Counted from the stretch's first letter, positions 34,801 to 48,090 are shown. The stretch is DNA of 64,000 nt from Garcia nutans (GCA_947685225.1 CANTUV010000012.1:1736001-1800000); one strand, 5' to 3'. Numbers and translations: made by a program. The notes: generated from the letters alone by a model not told the origin.

Positions 34801-37800
34801 AGTTATTGCCAAATCCTAATATATAAATAATACTTTTTGTATTTTTTTTTTCTTTTGAGTATTAGAAGAGATAAATTATATATATTAGAGAGAACGGAAA
34901 CTTAGAGACAAATAAAATGCATTATTTCTAATTAGTTCTTAATATTAGATATAATTCAATAATAGAACATATGTTTTAACTAACTTCACAATATAAAATA
35001 TTAAAAAAATTATCAATTTCATTTTCAAATATAAAAGTCTTAATTTGCGAATTATGTCCATCGTCAGGAATTACAAGTAATAATTAATTCTTTTTACATT
35101 ATTCAAAATTTCATATAAATTTTATTTTTTTATTTTGAAAATATGTTTCCCTTTAGTCGTAATTAATTTATTTAATGAAACAAATTACAGGGTCAACTTT
35201 TGAGCCAAGCAAGCCAAGCCCTTGTTTTAGGCCTCGAAAACAAAAGTCCCCACTTTTTGACAAAAAAAAAAATTAGTTTTTTTAATAGGTTTTTGGTAAA
35301 AATATAAAAAAATAAAAAAATTTTAAATTTAAGATATTTATAAATTATTTATCAAAATATAAAAATTTATAAAATATTTACTAAAATAATAAAATTTATA
35401 AAATATTTACTAAAATATCATATTTTCATTAGTTTTCAATGAATTTACAATGAATTTATCTTTAGTTTATAAATTTTGCATTGTTTATAATGAGTTTATA
35501 ATAAAATAATTAAAATATATCTAATAAAAAAATAAAAATTTTAAGAAATATAATAAAGACTGTCATTTTTTTAATTAAAATTTAATTATATCAATTAGAA
35601 AATTTGAATCTGACTATTTAAAATTTAAAAAAAAAATAAGAGAACCTAAAATATAATATAATCTTTTAAAAAGAGCTCATAATAAAATTCTTATAAGTAA
35701 TAAAAAGATAAAATAGAAAATATTTTTGAATGTTTCTTAAATGAATTGGTTAGCAATTTAAATTAATTTTAAATAACTTAAAATTATTATTATTATTATT
35801 ATTGTTGTTGTTGTTGTTGTTATTTTTTTGGCTTTAATCCTTCAAACTTCTTGTGCCGCCCTCACAAATCTTATAGTTGATTATTATTATAATAATTTAT
35901 CAAATATTTATAATATACAAAAAAACTGTAATTAATTATGCATTTAATAGTATAGTATGTAAAAAAAATTATGTGAAATGGATGTAATTTAAAAACCTAT
36001 TTAATCCTTTAAATATACGCTTATATCACAATTCTTTTATTGATAATTGTAAATTTAATTAAGAGTATTAATATTAATACTGCATCTATGCCTCCATATA
36101 AAGTTAATTTATCTATACATACACTTTCTTCACTATTACAATATTTTTGCAGGATACTGAGGAATTGCTCAATTAATAAAACAATCCCTTCATATATTTC
36201 TGGATGGCCTATTTTAGAAATCCTGTAAGTTTTTTTTTTTTTAATTTTCACATTCTATTAATCAAAATTTTGGATTATAAATTTATGAACTAAACCAATA
36301 AAAAAACTTTCAAAATATCGTGTTTTATCTGTTTAATCCAAACCTATATCTATAAAATTTCTTATCAATTAAACACTGAATTTAAATTTTTGAAGTCAAT
36401 TCTGTTAAATACAGACACTTAGGGAGTAGTCGAGTACACACAATATGCTGACATGGGAGGAATGATATTATAATTTATAATTATTTGTCAGCTTCATTCC
36501 CCTCATAGCAGTGGCGGAGCCAGCTGCTCCGGGAGGGGGGCTGAAAAGGTGAAGGGGGGCTGAGGCACAGAGCCTCCACCTTCGTTGTTCCGGCCGCCAG
36601 AAAACCCCCTTATAAATACACGTCCGGCGGCCGGCAGGAGAGTCGTCAGCCCCCATGCGACCCCACCTGTCTCCTCCCCTGCCTCATAGTGTCATGTTAG
36701 TATGCTATGTGGGTTTAAACAACTCCCTGACCTGTACTGAATAAAATTAACAAAAAAAAAGAAAGATAAAAAGATAAAATTTTAAATTTGAATTACACTG
36801 ACAAAAAGCACATTTTAATTAAGGATTAGCTGTATTTCATAAAACAATTATTTCACTATATTATTTTATTCTTATTATATTCTTTATTCTAGTCATCATC
36901 AAAGTGAATGCTATTAATTACATATCTTTTATTATTTATTTGTTTCATGTAATTTTCTATGTTATAATTCTAAAAAGAATATATATCATATATCAAAAGA
37001 GCTTATTTTATTTAACATTCTTTTGCAGCGATTTGAGCTTTAACAACTTAAGTGGTGAAATCCCAAAGTTTAGAAAAAATTTAAATAAGATGTAAGTGAC
37101 CAACTTAAGTTTGTCTAATTTTTTCAATTTTTTCTCAAGTTGTTTTTCGACTAAAACAAAATTTTGTTTGTTTTGGTTAAAAGTAAATTTGATGTTGAAA
37201 TGCAAATCTAATGGATTTATACTATTATATATATTGAGCTTAGATTTTTAGCAAGAAATAAGCTGAATGGGGCTTTACCTCTCTGGAAAAGTAAAGAGCA
37301 TCACAAACAAGAAACAACAAACAATGCAGCTATTATGTAAGTACATATCATGGTTTGTTGGGTTGAATTTTCTGTTTATATATTTCAAGAATATGAAAAG
37401 GGAAAAAACAATGAATTAAAAAATTTTACTTTCCTCTTTTATATAAAGGCTAATACAAGGTATTCATTGTGTAATAACCTAGGATCAATTCTCCTCTGTA
37501 TACCAATATCTAAAAAAAAGGCCTAACGGTCAAAATAGGTTAAACAATTCTTAAACATTGCACTTTATTTTTAGACTATACTTGTCAATTGAATCAACTG
37601 AGTCCTAAGGATTGCCTTGCAGGGATCTATCAAACAATGATTTTGCAGATGGGCCAAGTGAAAATGGAGCACTTTTAGGTTTGCCAAATATAATAGTGTG
37701 AGAAATTAAATATAATCAGTCTCTTTCTTCATATTAATTATGGATCTTTTTAATTACATTGTTTCTAAATTTTACTGACTTCATGTTGTTGGTTGGTAAT

Positions 37801-40800
37801 ATTTATTCACACAGTGAGCCACGGAGGTACGTGTGTTCATAACTTAAAATATTACTTTCCACAATAGGGACACTCATGTGTTATTCCTACTTATAAATTG
37901 TGTTATTCTTTCAGCCAATACATATCTCAGAAAAGAAAAGAATGCAAAGTCAAGCGTATGTTCACCTTTCTATCTCATTCAGAATTCATAATTTTTGTCA
38001 AGTCTATACATTAGCACAGGCTAGTAAGTTGTCGAAGTTCATAGGGCTTGCTAACAGTTATATTTCTAAAGTTAATGTGAGGATTTTTCTAATGTTTAAG
38101 CCTTCATAATAAAATATAACCAATCATTTTTTATTTGAAGATATTAAAGTCGTATTCATGATAAAAGCTTCAAATTTGAATTTCAGTCAAAAGTCAAATT
38201 AATTAATAAAATAAAATAAAATGTAAGGTTACATTGCTAATATATGATAATCAACCATTATTGTTTCTTGCAGATCGATCCTTATCTATAAACAGTGGTG
38301 GTGATGAAGTGAAGTTTGGAAAGCAAATCTATGAAAATGATACTGCATTTTCAAATTTTTATGTAAGTCCGCAAGGAAATTGGGCTTACAGCTTTTCTGG
38401 AGATTACATCTCACGAACCGTCAATGCAAGCGGTTACATACAAGAATTAACCTGTGTAGTATCCCCTCCTGAGGCCAAATTATATGTGAATGCTCGCGCT
38501 GCTCCTCTCTCTCTAACATATTACGCCTTCTGCTTGCATCAAGGCATATACAATGTCGAACTTCTCTTTGCTGAAACTTTATATTCAAATATGGAAGATC
38601 ACAGTAAAGTGGGAAAGCGCGTATTCGACGTTTATATTCAGGTAATTAATTGTAAGGTTTTGCCTTAAAAGTATGCATTTCGATATGTAATCCCTTTATC
38701 ATATTTGCTGTAAAGAATAAAAGTTCATTAAAGTTTTTATAACTGGATGCAATTTAATCAAACACAAATCAATTGGTTTTTTATACCATGAATTGCAATG
38801 CTTATTTACCTCATATCTATATGAACCATAGACTTTAACATAAATCAATTGTCAGTGATGTCGTTCTTTATCATCATCTCATGATTACAGAAGGATAATG
38901 TTTTACGGGATTTTAACATAAAGAAAGAGGCAGGAGATGCCAACAAAGACATTACGAAAAGTTTCCAGATTGAAGTGACTAAAGAGAAGCCAGTATTGAC
39001 AATCGACTTCTTGTGGACGGGCAGAGGATCTATATATAATCCACCAGGTCAAAATGGACCTCTCATTTCAGCTATTTCAATAACTCGAGGTACAATGTTG
39101 CCTTTTTTATGATATATATACATGTATGATCTATTTGATTTCATAATATTAAAAATCTTATATTTTTAACTTCATATAAAATCGATGTTGCATTTGGATT
39201 TTGCAGCTCCAAGAAAACTATCAGCTTGGGAAATAGTTGTAATTGCAGTAGCTTGTGTTCTTGGCCTGTTGATTTTATTATTGATTTTGTTAGCTTTTAT
39301 GTGGAGAATGGGATGGATAGGAGACAGAGAATTGCGTGGTAAGAAAAACTAACAATTATTCTATAAAAAAACCATAAATCAATTTCTTTCCATAAAATAT
39401 ATTTTCATCAATTGATAAATGTGTTATAATTAATTTAATTAATTATATAATGTCTGCTTGGAATAGAAACAAATATAGAGTTAGAAACGCAGGGCAAGAA
39501 GAGGCCATTCACTGTTAAAGAGATAGTTGATGCCACTCAAAACTTTAGCCCAAAGATGATGATTGGCAAGGATGATCTTCTTGGGACACTCTACAAGGTT
39601 GAATTCTTTCATGTTTGTTCTTTTTTTTTTTTTTTCAATCCTTTATATAAGCTTTTAGCAGCAAAAATTATCTGCTGCTAATTGTAGCATTTCTTTGCAT
39701 AGAATTTTGGTTTTGGGCAATAATAAGAAAACTAATTAATGACATTTGTATTCTTCCTCCATTAATAATTTTTCAGGCTGAACTACCAAATCTTATCGTA
39801 GCGGTGAAGAAGCTTCTTCCTCAATCAAAAGGAATTGCAGAAATAGGAACTGAAGTATATGCCAAAACTTTTATTAAATTGGAGCATGAAAATCTTGTCA
39901 ATTTGATGGCTGCTTATTCACGAAAAGGCCTACACTTCCTAATTTATGAATATATGGGTCTTGGATCACTTGAACAAGTCTTATTTGGTAATTTTCTTTT
40001 ATCCCAAGAGCTCAATTTGGCTTTTGTTAGTGATTCTTTGATTTAATTAGAGCTATAAGATCAAAAAGTTGGATGTTGCTTCGCATTAGTGCTTGTTCTT
40101 GAGCTTTAACAAAGGAAAATGTCTTCGTGCAATTTAATTATATGTTAAATACAAATTATACATGAATTGTGATAAAAAAAATTAAAAATATGTTTTAAAT
40201 AAATAAAATTTAGAGAGTTACTATAGGCAGTAAATACATATATTTTTAGAAAATATATATGAGATAGAAAATGAAAATTTAAGAATAGGTGTCGCATATA
40301 TTTTTTAAGAAATACATTAAGAGGTGGGTGGGATGACATTTGAGAAAATAGTCCCCAAGCCTCAAGAATTAGGATTATCTACTCATGTGTTTACATTTTG
40401 GAGTAAGGGTATTTTTGTTTTCACAAGCAAAATAATGGGAATATTCATAATAAATATTAAAATATAAATATGTAATTGGTTTGATACATAAAAAAATAAC
40501 AATTGCAGGAACCAACCATCATATTTGGATGACATATAAATCATAGAAGAAATTATAATTAATGTTGGTATTGTAAGTAACCCACTAAAATTTGGCTTAA
40601 AACACATTCATACTATTTTAAAATTATCATATTTAATCTATATATGTATTACCAATAAAAAATATTTAAGACTTCCAAAGACTAATTAAATAATTGCCAT
40701 TGTAGGTTGATATGTGAGATCTACCTTTTATAAACTCAACATTCAAGTAAATCCTATTTGCTTGTAGATGCAAAATTCATTGTTTTTAAAAATGCAAAAT

Positions 40801-42162
40801 GACATTTGGATTTGCTGCAGACCCGAAGTTTTCAAGGGAACTTAGTTGGGAAAATAGATACAATATTTGCCTGCAAATTGCCCAGGGCTTGGAGTTTTTA
40901 CATGCAAAGAATCCACCGGTAGTTCACAGAGACATCAAGGCCAGTAATATTATGCTTGATGCAATTTCTAAAGCCAAAATCTCAGGCTTTGGATTGGCTA
41001 AGCTTTATGAGGAGGATAATACGTTGATGTTCATTGAAGATAGTGGCACACGGTAAGCTTGTTTTTAACATTGATGATATCTGAATCCTAACGTCCATTT
41101 CTAAAATAGTCTCGTTTTATCAATGGATTAATATACCAAATTATTAGAAGGAGATTTAATTATTAACAATTTTGACTAAATCAATAATTCCATTCATAAG
41201 TATTGTTAGGTTTTTTTTATAATTAATCCAAAATTTAAAAGGCTAAGAATATATTTTGTTTGTCTATTTTATCATAGTATATATTATTTTGTATTTTTAA
41301 TGACAACCATATTTATGTAAATTTTTACACTTTATTTATTTTGATAAATTTTTCCATATATGAACATCTTTCTAAATAATAGAGGGGATAAATATTTAAT
41401 CTCTTTCTTTTCCTTCCTCTTTCTCACTTTGTTGAGGACATTATATATGATTTTTCAATGTTTCTTGCAGGATGTATATGGCACCTGAGTATGCAACTCG
41501 TGGAGTTGTAACTGAAGCTATTGATATCTATAGTTTTGGAATCATTCTACTTGAAATTGTTACTGGAAAAAGGAATGACGAGGATCTTTCAGAAAATCAT
41601 GACCGAACTATTTTTCTTATTGAAAAGGTAAGAATATGAAGTTCCCTTCTCTATGGTTTGATTTTTTTTCTTTTTTCCAAAAGCATGACAGAATTAATGA
41701 TTCAAGAATAAAATTTCAAAATATATAAAAAATTATTATACAAAAAAAACATGACAATAGATCATTAAAATATATACATTTTTGTAATTACGATGAGCAT
41801 ATTAATTTATGTGGTCGACAAAACATGAAATAATATAAACATCATTTCTATTTTTTTTCCTTGTATTATGACATGCATAAAGCTTTTTTTCTACGCAGGT
41901 TGAAGCTTTACATGCAACGGTAAAAGAGGCAACACTACAATATAAACAAGTTAAATATACAGAAGTAGTTGATAAAAAGCTAAACTCAAATTATTCTAAA
42001 GAAGAAGTTGTCACCATCATCGACTTGGCAATGTTGTGCATTAGTCGAACGGCTTCTCTTAGGCCTAAAATATCAGATATTATCAGTGTGCTTCAAAGAG
42101 AAATAACTGTTGAGGATGTGTTTCAAAGAATAAAGTCAAAGACTCCTCTTCAGTGTGATTAA
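28853..42162 (+). CDS. LRR-malectin receptor-like kinase (LRR-VIII-2 type), 27 exons, probable pseudokinase with a damaged exon 5 acceptor
   Basis: Exons: 28853-29141, 29252-29402, 29903-29974, 30739-30810, 31024-31095 (acceptor lost), 31224-31295, 31852-31923, 32147-32218, 32841-32912, 33222-33293, 33686-33757, 34270-34341, 34430-34504, 36153-36224, 37029-37091, 37244-37336, 37623-37697, 37815-37826, 37915-37955, 38274-38641, 38891-39089, 39207-39338, 39467-39597, 39777-39987, 40821-41052, 41471-41627, 41899-42162. With a 72-base exon 5 the frame closes at 1094 residues. Layout: signal peptide (1-21), SADPIS repeats, about a dozen LRRs mostly one per 72-base exon, malectin domain (about 531-719), one membrane helix (about 727-750), kinase domain (from about 775). 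Lys818, HRD 913-915 and APE are present. DFG reads GFG (933-935) and the glycine loop is GKDDLLG. Such receptors sense apoplastic or cell-wall signals; the ligand is unknown. A catalytically weak scaffold role, or decay, is inferred. Confidence 0.88.
28914..29022 (+). repeat. In-frame minisatellite encoding SADPIS repeats
   Basis: Exon 1 encodes three copies of SADPIS in a Gly/Ala/Ser/Thr-rich linker (AGSADPISTG, AGSADPISAG, then SADPISAGTG) directly after the signal peptide. The DNA repeats are nearly identical, so they arose by recent slippage. Copy number may vary between alleles. Confidence 0.85.
31011..31053 (+). other. Broken acceptor of exon 5 in the receptor-kinase gene
   Basis: Every other LRR exon starts right after an AG in phase 2. 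The 72-base exon homologous to its neighbours would start at 31024, but the preceding bases are AT. The nearest AG upstream (31017-31018) adds five bases and creates an immediate TAA. An in-frame AG at 31052-31053 would shorten the exon to 42 bases. Skipping exon 5 would also keep the frame. Confidence 0.8.
35785..35822. repeat. (TTA)n(TTG)n microsatellite in intron 13
   Basis: About eight ATT/TTA units pass directly into about six TTG units. Confidence 0.9.
36509..36681. mobile_element. hAT-type MITE in intron 14
   Basis: 173 bases, much more GC-rich than the intron around it, flanked by the 8-bp direct repeat CCTCATAG (36501-36508 and 36682-36689). The ends are imperfect inverted repeats: CAGTGGCGGAGCC at the left and CAGGGGAGGAGAC when the right end is reversed. 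An 8-bp duplication with CAG ends is the hAT signature. No coding capacity. Confidence 0.85.
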
Positions 42163-43190
42163 TATTTGGAGTCTTGTAATTTGGTGTGAGATTTGCAAAA
42201 TTAGGATTTGGGATTTGTTGAGTGAGTTTGCTTAGTTTTATTTACTATCTCTTTTTATTCTTTAGTTTCAGTATCTTCTGTTTTTTGTATTCTACACCCT
42301 TCAGCTTCTAAAAACTAATGAAAATGTCATAGTTTGATTGTATATTATATCATCGTTGTTGTTGGAATTTTTTTTATAAGGACAACGAATTTTTTATAAA
42401 CAACAAAATCTTGATTTAAATTAACTAAGCATTTATATGCTACAATTGGTTCTTGTGAGCAAGGATTTTTGTCTAAAATTCCTAGTGGAATGAATTTCAC
42501 CCCAAATGCCCCTATGGTTACACTATCAAATAATTAAATTAAATCAATAAGTGTCCACTCATGGCTTCCCACATTTGGAATACAATATTAGGCCATGAGA
42601 TTTTTGCACATTAAACTACCCGCTCCTTCAATTATACTAGTAAATATTTTGCTTGTACAATAATATATCTTTGATGTAAAGTACTCGTACAATGATGTAA
42701 ATCTTACTTTGATTAAAATTATTGTACTCCAAGTATTCGACGTGAAAGTAGAAGCCATAGTGTAAAAAAGGAGTGGACATTTATTATTGTAACCAAAACA
42801 TTTATTAGTATAGCCGAAGTAACATGCAGTGATTGTGCTATATCCTACCCGAATGATTACATTATAACCGGAAGAGCGGGTTGTGTAACCTTATGTCACC
42901 GTGCTGTAACCACAAGAAGTATTGAAATTTTTAAAAAATAAAAATGTTGATTCCATTTACTTTGATTAAAGTAATCGTATTGTGCATAATACTCACTATC
43001 GAGCTTATGAGCTTGATCTTTATGTTGGCTTATCCAACCCATTAAAATATAGGTATTAATCAAAAAAATATCCATCTACCATTCAATAATAAAATTTAGA
43101 CCTCATTCACCTTAAGTAGACTAATTTTAACAAAATTACCCTTTGACCCTAGAAAAAAAAACACATCAATTTTTTTGTTCTCTTGTTTAT
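42163..43190. other. Downstream flank of the receptor-kinase gene
   Basis: No gene is seen. It presumably holds the 3' UTR in its first 200-300 bases. No clear AATAAA follows the stop, although plant poly(A) signals are loose. Confidence 0.5.
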
Positions 43191-43291
43191 CTCTCTCTCT
43201 CTCTCTCGCTCTCTGTCTCTGTCTCTGTCTCTGTCTCTGTCTCTGTAACTCTCGCTCACTGTCTCTGGCTCTCTATCTCTCTCTCTCGCTT
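43191..43291. repeat. CT-rich microsatellite, (CT)n and (TCTCTG)n
   Basis: About 100 bases of CT and TCTCTG/TGTCTC units with a few interruptions. It directly truncates the transporter-like fragment to its right. Confidence 0.9.
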
Positions 43292-43464
43292 TTCTTCAAC
43301 AAATTGATGCGAGGTCCAGTACGAATCAAACGCTGCTCAGCATTGTAGTCGTCATCGTCTGAATCTACACCCGTACGTTGACGAGCAACATCTTCTTTCT
43401 CGTCTTCATCTTCATCGCCAACGCTGTAGCCATTTAAAAAGTTTGTTATAAGTTTTCTTCGCAA
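43273..43464 (-). pseudogene. Fragment resembling the N-terminus of a KUP-type potassium transporter
   Basis: A 63-codon minus-strand frame contains an acidic run (DEDEDE, then GVDSDDDDYNAEQ) followed by RLIRTGPRI. From memory of the family, the acidic stretch plus RLIRTGPR-(I/V) is the hallmark of the cytosolic N-terminus of KUP5/KUP7-like K+ transporters, just before their first membrane helices. After RTGPRI the sequence is replaced by the CT microsatellite, and no downstream exon is seen. I read it as a captured or truncated gene fragment. Function is unlikely. Confidence 0.5.
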
Positions 43465-44664
43465 TCTTTGATATCCTGATTGAAGTTATCATCTCGTCTT
43501 ATACTCTTATCTTGTCTTGTGTATCCATCTCTTCTTTCTTTTGTGGTGACTTGATCTGCATTATCATCAATTGAAATCGGTAGACTTTAGATTTTTTTAG
43601 GTATATGTATGTTTCTTATCAGTGAATGAAAAACCGAAGAGTTTAAATGTTTTTATATGGTTCTTAGCTATGTATATGTATGAAGGTTTGAAGAGTTTAA
43701 ATGAGCATAGTTTATTATAAGCTGTCATGTTTTGCTATATAATAAAATGGATTGTAGTGTGCAGTGTATGTTGATATGAGTTTAAATGTGAGTCAAATTT
43801 TTTGTTGTTTATGTAGTTTAAGTGTTTTTCGTCTTAATTATATTTTAATGAGGTTTTAGGTATTTTAATCCTTTATGAAGTTTATAATTGTAGGTTGATA
43901 TGTGTTGATATGGATTGATGTGGGTTAAAATGTAATTATTTAAGATTGAATAATTTTTTTGTATGTTGTTTAAGTATTAAACTGTTATTCAGTGTATTTT
44001 TGTAGATTTTTATGTGTTGATATGGGCTGATATGTGTTGATATGGACTGACTAGGTTTATTATCATTATAATCGGGCAATTTATTTATTTTATTATTCCA
44101 ATCAATTTAATAATTATCATATTAATTTTAATAAAATATTCCTTTTCCCCATTATTTTAGTCTTTTCACTTTAACAAAACAATAAAATAATCTTTATTTT
44201 GATTAATTTAATTATATAATATAAATTATAAAATTCCACAGAAGTTACCTTTAGACATTTTATTAGTATACATATCTTTATAAATTTTTATAGACTATAA
44301 ACAATTACTTCAATTATAATTATCATGTACATATATATTTATATATAACATATTTGCACCAAATTAAGTTGACTAATTTTATTTACATATTAATTTTATC
44401 CTTTCAATTCACATTTTGCATTCTCATTGCAATAATAACTTCCAAATAGCACATCAATCCACTTTCTTATATTTTTCAAATATTTCATAAGCACAACTCA
44501 TAACATTATATTGCTCAATTGTATCATAATTCATAATTCATATTAAAACAAAGACAAGCATGGGCCCAAAAAGGATCTAATATGCTATTCAAATTTCAAA
44601 GTTACTGCTTTGGTCCATAATGACACCATGTGTCTAGCCCCGTAGGCAATATATCCATGGATAA
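43465..44664. other. AT-rich intergenic DNA with a TGTTGATATGG-rich patch
   Basis: No coding sequence. At about 43890-44053 a TGTTGATATG(G) phrase recurs five or more times in irregular spacing, a weak repeat of unknown origin. GATAA at 44660-44664 precedes the next LTR and is the candidate left target duplication. Confidence 0.5.
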
Positions 44665-46879
44665 TGTAACAGCCCTAGTCTTTTGGACCTCAACTCGGCT
44701 AGACCCTTAGGCCCCAGTATCCTGGTCCTCAATCCGGCTAGACTGCTACAGTTTTTGAGGCTTATGACCCAGTCTTTTCACCCCAAAAATATCATATTTA
44801 TCAGTTGGCCTGGCTTACGACCCAGTCTTTTCACCATTCCAGTGTATAGCACGCAGGCAATCATAGGCATGCCGCCAAACCTAGAACTCTGAAAATTGAA
44901 TAACATACTAGGCACACAATTTATTCATATTTCTCATTATCAAATTCTTTCATAATTCCTTTATCAAAACTTTTCTCATTTTCTCATGATCAAACTAGGC
45001 ACATTGCCTTATTATATCATCTTTTTCTCACTTTTTTTTATTTATTCATTTTTCTCATTATTAATCTCTTTCTCATTGTCACATATTCAATCTAGGCACC
45101 TTGCCTTATTTCCACATTTTTTCACTTTTCTCATTTTTCACATCTTTCTCATTTTTCTCACTTTTCTCACTTTTCTCATTTTTATCAATATCAATTCATT
45201 TCATTATTACACATATCTCATTTTTGCATTCACAACACATTACCCAATTACTTTGGGTATTTTCACATAATATGCATATTTCACATGTTACACAAATTGG
45301 TCATTATCAATGGCTTTTCACAATGCATTTAACACATATATGACATTACAAATGTCATAGCATATTATTCATACACAATCAATGAACCAAGTAGCTTAAC
45401 ACATTTTTCAACCAAAATGTGTTAAGTCCAAATGTTATGCAAATATAGACATTATATTCAAAGTTTGTACATACCTCCACTAACAACCCAAAGCAAGCTA
45501 AAAACAACCTTCAATCCAATCTTTCCAACTTGCTCTACACCACTTGGATGAAGCAAATCAACCTTCCTCAAAGCTTAAACTAAATGTGATAGCAAATAAT
45601 CATTTAGTATCACATTTAATGACATTTCCAACATTAAACCATAATTACACATCACTCCTACAAATTTTTAAAAATTTAGCCTTTCCTTACTTCAACATTA
45701 GAATTCCATTCTACTACAATTAAATTAGTATTTTAAGTTTATTTATATTATTAAAAACATATTTAATATATTTAAATCATTTACATTATAAAAATACACT
45801 CTTATACATAAAATCTCAAAAATGGCATAACCTTCCCCCATTGAAGGTTTTCCATTCCAACACAATCCATTACTCATTCCAAGCTTATATTTATAACTTT
45901 TAACACTAAACAACATGCTTAAACAAATAAAATCATACAATTCAACCACTTTGGAAAATCACTTTTCCAAAACCCTAAATCTCCACTTCCATTCTCAAAC
46001 TCCAATCCAACACCACCAAATCCAATATTTGACTTTAAAATACTTGTTTATGAATCAAAACAACTCATTTAGAACTAATTTTCACAATTAAAGTTTATGT
46101 TTTCAAAATCCCAAAAATCCATAACCCTAAATTCTCTCTCTTCACCATTCTTTAACCAAACTCCATCATATCTTCAATCTAACCTTAGAATCATTGTTAA
46201 CTACCCAAAATAACATCAAAAACACCAATTCCAACAATTATAACATACTACATCAAAATCTCAAAACTCACATAATCCAAATTTCCAAGGAATTCAAAGA
46301 AAAGAGATGGAAACTTACTAATTTTGGTGGAGATCACCAAAAATCCACTTGCAACTTGTTAATTCCTTCAATTTATGAAGTATAGAAGAAGTAGAATCCT
46401 TGGTCTACCTCCCATGGAATTTCGGCCAAAGAAAAGAGAAGAAGAAGAAGAAGAAGAAGAAGAAGAAGAAGAAGAAAAAGAAGAAGAAGACTTTAATATT
46501 TCTTTTCTTTTCATTTTTTTTAAACCACATATATATATTAAAATAATTTAATATTTAATATTTAATATTTTAATTTTTTTTATAAATTAAAAGTCCTAAT
46601 TTCCCTCTTCCATTCAAAAATAATTTATTTTTGAATTATTTTATTAATTTTGAATTTATAAGATTTAATTACCAAAATACCCTTTTCTTTTAAAAAGTGT
46701 TGACTTTTATATTTGTTATGTATATTTTGCATATATATCACATATATATTCCACTTTTTCATTTAAAATCCCTTCATTTTTCATTTAAAACCATTAATTT
46801 AATTTATTCTTTTAAATTATTATTTATTTTATCCAAGTTTTCAAAAATTAGAAATTTTCAAAAATTATAGGATATTACA
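44665..46879 (-). repeat. 3' LTR of a Tekay/Del-type Ty3/gypsy chromovirus
   Basis: 2215 bases, TGTAACAGCCC...GGATATTACA on plus (TGTAATATCC...GGGCTGTTACA in element sense). The minus-strand PPT (TTAGGGGGAGAGAAT) abuts it at 46880-46894. A (GAA)n microsatellite lies at about 46437-46490. The partner 5' LTR must be beyond the right end of the window. Confidence 0.88.
46437..46490. repeat. (GAA)n microsatellite
   Basis: About 17 GAA units with one AAAAAG interruption, inside the Tekay/Del LTR ((TTC)n in element sense). Confidence 0.95.
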
Positions 46880-46969
46880 ATTCTCTCCCCCTAAAACAAA
46901 TTTCGTCCTCGAAATTACCTGTCCTCAAGTCTGGAACAAATGAAAAAACTGATTTTGCATCGCTTGCTC

Positions 46970-47458
46970 ACTTTCTCAGGTCGCCTCCTCAGTGGCATGA
47001 TTCCTCCAAAGGACTTTCACAAGTGGCACCCTCTTATTCCTCAATTCTTTAACCTCTCGTGCCAAAATCGCTACTAGTTCTTCCCCGTAAGTCAGATCTG
47101 GAATCACCTCAATGGACTCCACTGACAAGATATGAGATGGGTCAGACTTGTATCTCCGAAGCATTGAGATATGGAAAATATTATGTATTCGATCCAACTC
47201 AGGTGACAAAACTAGTCTATAAGCCACTGGACGAACTCTCTTCAACACCTCATATGGTCCTATGAAACGAGGACTCAATTTCCCTTTGCGGCCAAATCTC
47301 AAAATCTTCTTCCATGGAGAAACCTTCAGAAACACTTTATCTCCCACACTGAACTCTATGTCTCTTCTCTTTAAATCTGAATAGGATTTCTGTCGGTCTG
47401 AAGCTGCTTTCAAACGACCCCTAATCACCTTCACTTTCTTCTCTGTTTCCTTAATCAA
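46970..47458 (-). pseudogene. Integrase C-terminus and chromodomain-like tail, Tekay/Del element
   Basis: 160 codons: DRQKSYSDLKRRDIEF, VGDKVFLKVSPWKK, GKLSPRFIGPYEVL (the GPY/F module), VFHISMLRRY-type block (here IFHISMLRRY), then YGEELVAILAREVKELRNK and VLWRNHATEEATWE, the CR-type chromodomain of Tekay/Del. The first Met is not the real start. The frame joins the integrase core through a shift near 47460-47675. In the family this tail steers insertion to heterochromatin. Confidence 0.88.
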
Positions 47459-47674
47459 ATCGGGACCAACCAGTTAACCTTCTCCAACTTCATCCCAACA
47501 TAAAGGTGTCGTGCATCTCCTGCCATATAAGCCTCATAAGGAGTCATCCCAATACTCGACTGATGACTGTTGTTATAAGCAAACTCAATTAATGGCAAAA
47601 ATCTCTCACTTTCCAGTAAAATCATTGATACAGCTCCTCAACATATCCTTCAGAATCTATATCACTCTCTCTGA

Positions 47675-48090
47675 CTATTCATCTGTCTGAGGATGGAAAG
47701 CAGTACTAAAATGCAATCGAGAACCCAAAGTATCATGCAAACTCTTCCAAAACCGCGAAGTAAATTGGGGATCTCGATCCGACACCAAAGAAACTGGGAC
47801 TCTATGCAACCTGACTATCTCGTTGATATACAGCTCAGCCAATCTCTCAAGAGAAAAATCCATCCGAACTGGAAGAAAATAAGCTGTCTTCGTAATGCAT
47901 CATGCTTCTTCTAGGTCAAAAGCAGTCCAGTCACAAAATCCATTGTCACTCGCTCTCATTTCCACTCTTGCACTGATAAAAGTTGGAGCAACCCTAAAGG
48001 AACTTGGTGCTCAGCCTTCACTTTCTGGCAAGTGAGACATCTGGATACAAACTTTGCTATGTCCCTCTTCATACCTGACCACCAATAATG
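47675..48090 (-). pseudogene. Integrase core and zinc-finger region, Tekay/Del element
   Basis: 47675-47863 holds the second catalytic aspartate block (SLVSDRDPQFTSRFWKSLH) and FHPQTDE. From about 48090 to 47864 the integrase zinc-binding region and first catalytic aspartate are recognisable but broken by stops. Confidence 0.8.

Noticed and set aside
45101..45343. Phe/Ser-rich ORFs in the Tekay/Del LTR (also 44986-45270)
   Set aside because: Low-complexity TTTCTCA-type repeats on the antisense strand, with no homology.
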